Of a DNA stretch of 35,155 bases, positions 30,986 through 35,155 are shown piece after piece. The position numbers and the translations under genes are program-made. Within the stretch, counting starts at the first letter, position 1; each line of letters starts with the position of its first letter. The notes below the pieces were generated by a model. That model saw nothing but the letters and a program-made list of their open reading frames with translations, was not told the origin of the DNA and did not search any database. Source of the stretch: an uncultured Ruminococcus sp. (lineage in GTDB: Bacteria > Bacillota > Clostridia > Oscillospirales > Acutalibacteraceae); contig CAJONB010000004.1 in NCBI GenBank assembly GCA_905235715.1, forward strand, positions 1 to 35,155. The letters run 5' to 3'.

Positions 30986-31366
30986 ATGAAAAAATGTGAA
31001 TATTGCGCGAAAGAGATTTCTTATCACGAAATGTACTGCTCGGACGAATGTGAGAACAAATCCTACGATTTTTTTGATAAAAGGGATAAATTTCAAACAT
31101 TTTTCTCCGTAATCAACGGTATTTTCGTGCTGGCAATCGGCGTATGTATCTTTTTATATTCCTTTATGCCTGCGGTCGGTCTGTTCGGCATCGCATCAAG
31201 CCTGCTGATTCTGGGAACCATGTATATGTTTCTCCCCTTCCCTCCCGATCTTTTCATTGAAAAATATAAATTAAAAAAAGCGATTCAATTAGCGCGAATC
31301 ATCGCGGGCGTACTGCTCGCGCTCGGAGTGGGCGTGTTAATTTACGGAATTATCCGGGTGCTGTGA
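30986..31366 (+). CDS. Zinc-ribbon membrane protein (hypothetical)
   Basis: A 126-residue protein. The N-terminus MKKCEYCAKEISYHEMYCSDECENKS has two CxxC-like cysteine pairs (C4, C7, C18, C22), typical of a small zinc ribbon. Three hydrophobic helices follow (about 41-61, 62-84 and 103-124), separated by a PFPPDLF loop. I do not recognise a characterised family. ATG 30986 has AGGTGA upstream. It is expressed from its own promoter, divergent from the amylase gene, and a DUF378 gene follows 88 bases later. Confidence 0.75.
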   Translation: MKKCEYCAKEISYHEMYCSDECENKSYDFFDKRDKFQTFFSVINGIFVLAIGVCIFLYSFMPAVGLFGIASSLLILGTMYMFLPFPPDLFIEKYKLKKAIQLARIIAGVLLALGVGVLIYGIIRVL

Positions 31367-31454
31367 ATATTTAAGGACGGGCAGTGAAAACTAACCATAC
31401 AGTCATAAGCGTTTATACGACTGTTGAATTTTCAAAAATTTAGGAGGTTTTCAC

Positions 31455-31688
31455 ATGCTGGATAAAATCGCATTGACACTATTGGTTATCGGCGGTATCA
31501 ACTGGGGCAGCGTAGGACTTTTCCAGTTTGACATTGTCGCCTTTCTGGCGGGCGGTCAATCGGGCGTCGTCAGCCGTATCATCTATGTTATTGTCGGACT
31601 GTCGGCGCTGTGGTGCATTTCACTGTTATTCCGCGACACAACCGAAGCGGGCGACAGCGATAAAAGCTATCGTCCGAGTACGACATAA
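31455..31688 (+). CDS. DUF378 family small membrane protein
   Basis: A 77-residue protein with two hydrophobic helices. It begins MLDKIALTLLVIGGINWGSVGLFQFDIVAFLAG and contains RIIYVIVGLSALWCISLLF, the DUF378 pattern (GGINWGLVG...). Function unknown. AGGAGG lies at good spacing before ATG 31455. A CAGTC...GACTG hairpin sits in the leader. Confidence 0.88.
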   Translation: MLDKIALTLLVIGGINWGSVGLFQFDIVAFLAGGQSGVVSRIIYVIVGLSALWCISLLFRDTTEAGDSDKSYRPSTT

Positions 31689-31693
31689 GAAAG

Positions 31694-31737
31694 AAAAAAA
31701 GAAGCTGCCTTGTCGTGTGACAGGGCAGCTTTTTTAT
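31694..31737. terminator. Bidirectional terminator between DUF378 and SPFH genes
   Basis: Stem AAGCTGCCTTGTC / GACAGGGCAGCTT with A-rich and T-rich flanks, so it serves both convergent transcripts. Confidence 0.88.
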
Positions 31738-31749
31738 AATGATTATGAA

Positions 31750-32679
31750 TTATTTTTTGTCGGCGGGTTTCGGCTCGACGGTCTTGGGGTCGGTGACAAG
31801 CTCCTTGACAGAGGTCGCGAGGCTCGCGATATTCTGCATATCCGAAGGGATAATCAGCTTTGTCGCCTGACCGTCGGCGACCTTCTGGAGCGCTTCGAGA
31901 GATTTCAGCGCGATAACCTTTTCGGAGGGATTCGCCTCGGACAGCATTTTCAGCGCGTCGGCATACGCCTTCTGAACGGCGAGGATCGCCTGCGCTTCAC
32001 CGTCGGCTTCACGGATTTTGGTTTCCTTAACCGCGTCAGCCTTGAGGATTGCAGATTCCTTCAAGCCTTCGGCAACCAGAATCTGAGAGCGCTTCTCACC
32101 CTCTGCGTCGAGGATACGCGCACGGCGCTCACGCTCCGCCTTCATCTGCTTTTCCATCGCGTCCTGAATTTCTCTGGGCGGGAGGATGTTCTTCAGCTCT
32201 ACGCGAATCACACGGATACCCCATGCGTCAGTCGCTTCATCAAGGATGATACGGATTTTATCGTTGATGGTATCGCGCGAGGTCAGCGTCGAGTCAAGCT
32301 CGAGGTCGCCGATGATATTACGCAGGGTGGTCGCGGTCAGATTCTCAATCGCGTCGAGCGGACGCTCTACGCCGTAGGTGTACAGCTTCGGGTCGGTAAT
32401 CTCAAAGTACACGACGGTGTCAATCTGCATGGTGACGTTGTCGCGGGTGATAACCGGCTGGGGCGGGAAGTCCACTACCTGTTCCTTGAGCGATACGCGC
32501 TTGGAAACGCGGTCGATAAACGGAACCTTCAGGTGCAGACCTGTTCCCCATGTCTGGCTGTATGCGCCGAGGCGCTCAATCACATAGGCGTGCGCCTGCG
32601 GGACGATTTTGATATTGCGGGCAATGATAATAACAATCAGCAGCGCAATTGCCGCCAAAACAATATAAAAGACGTTCAT
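31750..32679 (-). CDS. SPFH/Band 7 (stomatin/QmcA-like) membrane protein
   Basis: A 309-residue membrane-microdomain protein. An N-terminal helix (VFYIVLAAIALLIVIIIA) anchors it, then the SPFH domain begins at IVPQAHAYVIERLGAYSQTWGTGLHLKVPFIDRV. Later come VELKNILPPREIQDAMEKQMKAERERRARILDAEGEKRSQ, an alanine/glutamate-rich coiled coil and a VTDPKTVEPKPA tail. This is the stomatin-type group that pairs with NfeD proteins and is cleaved or assembled with them. It ends the operon that starts with the DUF1836 regulator. ATG 32679 has AAAGGA upstream. Confidence 0.92.
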   Translation of the reverse strand: MNVFYIVLAAIALLIVIIIARNIKIVPQAHAYVIERLGAYSQTWGTGLHLKVPFIDRVSKRVSLKEQVVDFPPQPVITRDNVTMQIDTVVYFEITDPKLYTYGVERPLDAIENLTATTLRNIIGDLELDSTLTSRDTINDKIRIILDEATDAWGIRVIRVELKNILPPREIQDAMEKQMKAERERRARILDAEGEKRSQILVAEGLKESAILKADAVKETKIREADGEAQAILAVQKAYADALKMLSEANPSEKVIALKSLEALQKVADGQATKLIIPSDMQNIASLATSVKELVTDPKTVEPKPADKK

Positions 32680-32729
32680 AATATTTCCTTTCTGTTGTTC
32701 GTTGATGGTTGGTAAGGTTGGGTTGTAGC

Positions 32730-33158
32730 TTAACGCTTGACAATCAGCTTGACGCCTTCGATTGCGGCAACGGTTACCGACGCGCCCTCTTCAATCGGCT
32801 TTCCGTCGAAAGAGCGGGCTGTCCACACGGACGAATCGACCCTGACCAGACCTGTTGCGGCGGCGTTGTCGATTGCTTCCGTCACGACGGCGCTTTTTCC
32901 GAGATAGCGGTCGGCGTTGGTTGCCTCGGCTTTTTTGACCTTGATATGCTTCACTATGGGTCTTGTAATCAGCAGCGCAAGCGCAGAAACAACGGCAAAC
33001 ACAACCAACTGAATGGTAAGATTGCCGGTAATCAGGGATGTAATGCATCCTGCTACCGCGCCGATTGCAAACCAAATTGACACAAGCTGAACGGTTACGG
33101 CTTCGAACGTCGCCATCACAAAAGCGACAATCAGCCAGATAAGTGTCACTGTATCCAT
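32730..33158 (-). CDS. NfeD-family membrane protein (short form)
   Basis: A 142-residue protein with three or four TM helices (IWLIVAFVMATFEAVTVQLVSIWFAIGAVAG, LTIQLVVFAVVSALALLITRP) and a C-terminal OB-fold domain (about 78-142, LGKSAVVTEAIDNAAATGLVRVDSSVWTARS). It is the short NfeD1b type without the serine-protease domain. NfeD proteins work with the stomatin-type SPFH protein encoded downstream, 50 bases away. The start ATG 33158 has GAGGTGA upstream and lies nine bases after the stop of the small membrane protein gene. Confidence 0.92.
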   Translation of the reverse strand: MDTVTLIWLIVAFVMATFEAVTVQLVSIWFAIGAVAGCITSLITGNLTIQLVVFAVVSALALLITRPIVKHIKVKKAEATNADRYLGKSAVVTEAIDNAAATGLVRVDSSVWTARSFDGKPIEEGASVTVAAIEGVKLIVKR

Positions 33159-33167
33159 AAAGTCACC

Positions 33168-33476
33168 TCATTCCTCATGTTCCTTAAAGATTGCCTCGGG
33201 ACTGTCCTCGGGCTTGACGGGCATATTGTATTTGTCGGCGCGTCTGCCGATAAACAGCGAGATAATCAGCCCGACTAACACCGGCGCGAAGAATCCGAGC
33301 AGCAGATAATTTCCGTTGACCAGCGACAGGATGACAAACACCGTCATCAAAAGCATCAGGAGCACCGTAATCGTGGTACGGGTCGAGCTTTTCTGAGAGC
33401 CGTAAACATCCTTGTACTGATTCGGTTGAGCCGCTACGGGACGGTTCTTCATAAAATCCCTTTGATTATTTTCCAT
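33168..33476 (-). CDS. Small membrane protein in the SPFH operon (hypothetical)
   Basis: A 102-residue protein with a basic, Gln/Asn-rich N-terminus (about 1-33), two hydrophobic helices (about 36-54 and 59-78) and an acidic tail ending PEAIFKEHEE. No family recognised. Its place between the SPFH protein and NfeD suggests it is part of the same membrane complex or a partner of it. ATG 33476. Confidence 0.8.
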   Translation of the reverse strand: MENNQRDFMKNRPVAAQPNQYKDVYGSQKSSTRTTITVLLMLLMTVFVILSLVNGNYLLLGFFAPVLVGLIISLFIGRRADKYNMPVKPEDSPEAIFKEHEE

Positions 33477-33507
33477 CGTTAGTTAGTATATGCGCTTATA
33501 ACGCAAA

Positions 33508-34344
33508 TCATTTATCGGACGAGGTATCGTCGATGCCGATATCGACAAAGGTACCTGCGCCGCCGCTGACCTTGGGCAGCTCGCCGTTCCATTTTTCAAT
33601 CTTCTTATTCTCGATAACCTGATCTGTCAAGGACTGGGAAATCGTTTTATTCGCTTCCGCCTCGCCTTCCGCGCGAATCTTCTGGGCTTCCGCTTCCGCC
33701 TCGGCATTGGTGATTTTCGTCTTCTTCTCGGTTTCGGCTTTCAGAAGCTGCTGCTGAGCGACCTGCTTCTCTTCAATCGCGGTAATGAATGCGTCGGAGA
33801 AATCAAAGTCGATAATATTGACGTCGGTGACATACAAGCCGATCTCGTTCAGCTTATCGTTCAGTCCTGTAATCAGTCCCTCGGAAATCAGCTGACGGTT
33901 GGTAACGCTTTCCTCGGCGGTGTAGGTCGCGGTAATCGCTTTCAGCACCTCGTTGACCGCGGGGATGACAAGAACGTTCTCGTAATCCGCGCCGATGTTC
34001 TTATAGATGCTGTAGCTCTTTGAGGTGTCGACGCGATAGTTGATAGCGAGGACGGTGTTGACGCTCTGCAGGTCCTTGGAAAAGGCTTCGGTGTTGACCT
34101 CGAGCTTCTGGATACGGTTGTCAATCATCACGACCTGCTGAACAAACGGAATCTTCAAATGAATACCCTCCTGCATAACGCCCTCGTTGACCTTGCCGAA
34201 GGTCGTCACAACGCCGGTATGACCCGCATTGACGATTGCGAGGGAATTCGCGCCCAAAACTAAAATCAGGACGATAACGATTACGGGAATCAGAATCTTT
34301 TTCCATTTGATGTTCGGGATAGTGGTTACACTATTATTATTCAT
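33508..34344 (-). CDS. SPFH/prohibitin-type membrane protein
   Basis: A 278-residue protein of the prohibitin group. An N-terminal helix (IPVIVIVLILVLGANSLAIV) is followed by the SPFH domain start VNAGHTGVVTTFGKVNEGVMQEGIHLKIPFVQQVVMIDNR. Then come YTAEESVTNRQLISEGLITGLNDKL and IIDFDFSDAFITAIEEKQVAQQQLLKAETEKKTKITNAEA, and a coiled coil before a Gly/Asp-rich tail. Distinct from the stomatin-type protein further down the operon. Prohibitins form ring or cage assemblies that often hold FtsH proteases. Its ATG overlaps the stop of the DUF1836 gene by eight bases, with AAGGAGG upstream. Confidence 0.92.
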   Translation of the reverse strand: MNNNSVTTIPNIKWKKILIPVIVIVLILVLGANSLAIVNAGHTGVVTTFGKVNEGVMQEGIHLKIPFVQQVVMIDNRIQKLEVNTEAFSKDLQSVNTVLAINYRVDTSKSYSIYKNIGADYENVLVIPAVNEVLKAITATYTAEESVTNRQLISEGLITGLNDKLNEIGLYVTDVNIIDFDFSDAFITAIEEKQVAQQQLLKAETEKKTKITNAEAEAEAQKIRAEGEAEANKTISQSLTDQVIENKKIEKWNGELPKVSGGAGTFVDIGIDDTSSDK

Positions 34345-34885
34345 GGTTTTCCTCCTTAAAAATATCCATATAAAGCCTGTCGGCTTCTTTTTTGTACTGT
34401 CCTGCGATATGCACCGTTACCATCACGCACAGCGCGTCCTTTAAGCGCTCGCGCTCGGGCGACGGCTCCATATAATCGCTGAGAATCTTCTCCGCCTCCT
34501 CCCCTATTGCCTGAGGCGCCGGCAGGCTGCCGGAGAGGTTGCCGATGATTTTGCTGAAAATATCATAGAGCGCGACGTCGGAGATAATATCGTCGCTCTC
34601 GTCGTCGGCGTTGCCGTTGACATACCGAAGCAATCCGCCGACGCGGTCGATCTGCATGCTCTCTCTGAGCTGAGCGATCAGCAGGATGCGCGCCAAGTGG
34701 CGTTCGCGATACTTCTTCCCTATCGGATGCGGGACATAGCCGCGCTTGATCCAGTTCTGGATCGTCGAAGGCTCCAGACCGCTTAGTGTGCAGACTTGGC
34801 TGAGCGTCAGACCGTCCGTCGCGCGGATCAGCGGCAGATATTCCGCGATCCTGCACGGCTGTCGGTCATTTGGATTATCTATCAT
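34337..34885 (-). CDS. DUF1836 regulator with MerR-type HTH
   Basis: A 182-residue protein. The N-terminal part holds a MerR-like HTH (LTLSQVCTLSGLEPSTIQNWIKRGYVPHPIGKKYRERHLARILLIAQLRE), followed by LLRYVNGNADDESDDIISD, matching DUF1836. A helical C-terminus ends at FKEENHE. ATG 34885 (GGAGG seven bases upstream) is chosen over GTG 34888. First gene of the SPFH operon and probably its autoregulator, since it is the only DNA-binding protein in it. Confidence 0.88.
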   Translation of the reverse strand: MIDNPNDRQPCRIAEYLPLIRATDGLTLSQVCTLSGLEPSTIQNWIKRGYVPHPIGKKYRERHLARILLIAQLRESMQIDRVGGLLRYVNGNADDESDDIISDVALYDIFSKIIGNLSGSLPAPQAIGEEAEKILSDYMEPSPERERLKDALCVMVTVHIAGQYKKEADRLYMDIFKEENHE

Positions 34886-34913
34886 CACGCGACCTCCTCT
34901 TTAAGTTTACTCG

Positions 34914-34942
34914 ATTATATCACAGGTTCACGTGACTGTCAA
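34914..34942 (-). promoter_or_regulatory. Consensus promoter of the SPFH operon
   Basis: TTGACA (34937-34942) and TATAAT (34914-34919) on the minus strand with 17 bases and a TG extension before the -10. The spacer contains TCACGTGA, with ACAG and CTGT outside it, a partial palindrome that could be the DUF1836 operator. Confidence 0.9.
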
Positions 34943-35053
34943 TAGTTTTCAAAAGATTATTTTAAGAAATGTTTACCAATCTAATATGAATCAACTACCC
35001 CATCACACAACTCAGGCGGCGTATTTGACTCTAGACTGATAACTGAACCCTGA

Positions 35054-35155
35054 CCACTAACCACTAACCACTGACCCCTGACCACTGACCACTGACCACT
35101 AACCACTAACCACTGACCACTGACCACTGACCACTGACCACTGACCACTAACCAC
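35054..35155. repeat. Heptamer tandem repeat CCACT(A/G)A
   Basis: Fourteen consecutive 7-base units from 35054 to 35151, mostly CCACTGA or CCACTAA with one CCCCTGA, then a partial unit cut by the window end. Degenerate units reach back to about 35041. Not coding and not a CRISPR array, since there are no spacers. The stretch 34943-35040 shows nothing else. Confidence 0.95.

Noticed and set aside
31528..32715. Plus-strand open frame of 395 codons
   Set aside because: Antisense to the SPFH gene and starts inside DUF378 in another frame; composition is that of a shadow frame.
35041..35155. CRISPR array
   Set aside because: The units are 7 bases long and directly adjoining, without unique spacers or cas genes.

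Overview
The window looks like the chromosome of a Gram-positive, anaerobic gut Firmicute close to Ruminococcus/Oscillospirales. The evidence is strong GGAGG ribosome binding sites, consensus TTGACA/TATAAT promoters with 17-base spacers, lipoprotein signal peptides, a DUF1836 regulator, indolepyruvate:ferredoxin oxidoreductase, L-lactate dehydrogenase, and a secreted GH13 amylase with a dockerin and a starch-binding module. No phage, IS element, CRISPR array or rRNA was seen. The assignment is by gene content only.

Layout. 1-612: 5' part of sbcD (minus). 757-4272: minus-strand operon of metallophosphoesterase, CYTH protein, alpha/beta hydrolase and MATE exporter, with a clear promoter at 4302-4330. 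4273-4618: intergenic stretch with a terminator and a palindromic repeat. 4619-8243: TPP-riboswitch-controlled thiamine operon (thiamine-binding protein, ABC permease, binding lipoprotein, ATPase, thiamine pyrophosphokinase). 8255-9183: RNA-rich region with a candidate structured RNA, overlapping inverted repeats, a broken tRNA copy, tRNA-Arg(ACG), an inverted copy of its 3' end, and a folded leader ahead of the next gene. 9184-14159: SpoIIE-type phosphatase, EamA-type permease, DUF5131 protein, GntR regulator and Bax-inhibitor-like membrane protein. 14259-18373: L,D-transpeptidase lipoprotein, a fossil signal-peptide gene, then an alcohol dehydrogenase/cyclophilin-like lipoprotein/small helical protein operon divergent from a LysR regulator. 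18512-19471: L-lactate dehydrogenase.

19724-27736 is a plus-strand metabolic block: amidohydrolase and sodium:solute symporter, then, from a separate promoter, paaK1-iorA-iorB-paaK2-ACT protein. The second set forms a coherent route linking aryl acids, aryl-CoAs and aryl pyruvates. I read it as salvage of aromatic acids into aromatic amino acids by reductive carboxylation, or the reverse. 27813-30789: DUF1643 protein and the dockerin-bearing amylase (minus), which suggests an amylosome-like starch system. 30986-31688: two small membrane proteins. 31750-34885: a minus-strand operon with a DUF1836 regulator, two different SPFH proteins, a small membrane protein and NfeD, from a near-perfect promoter. 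The window ends inside a 7-base tandem repeat array.

Most functional assignments rest on recognisable motifs. The best candidates for something new are the SPFH-NfeD-DUF1836 operon, the aryl-acid cluster, the RNA structures around tRNA-Arg, and the internal-dockerin amylase. None is proven to be a new system.
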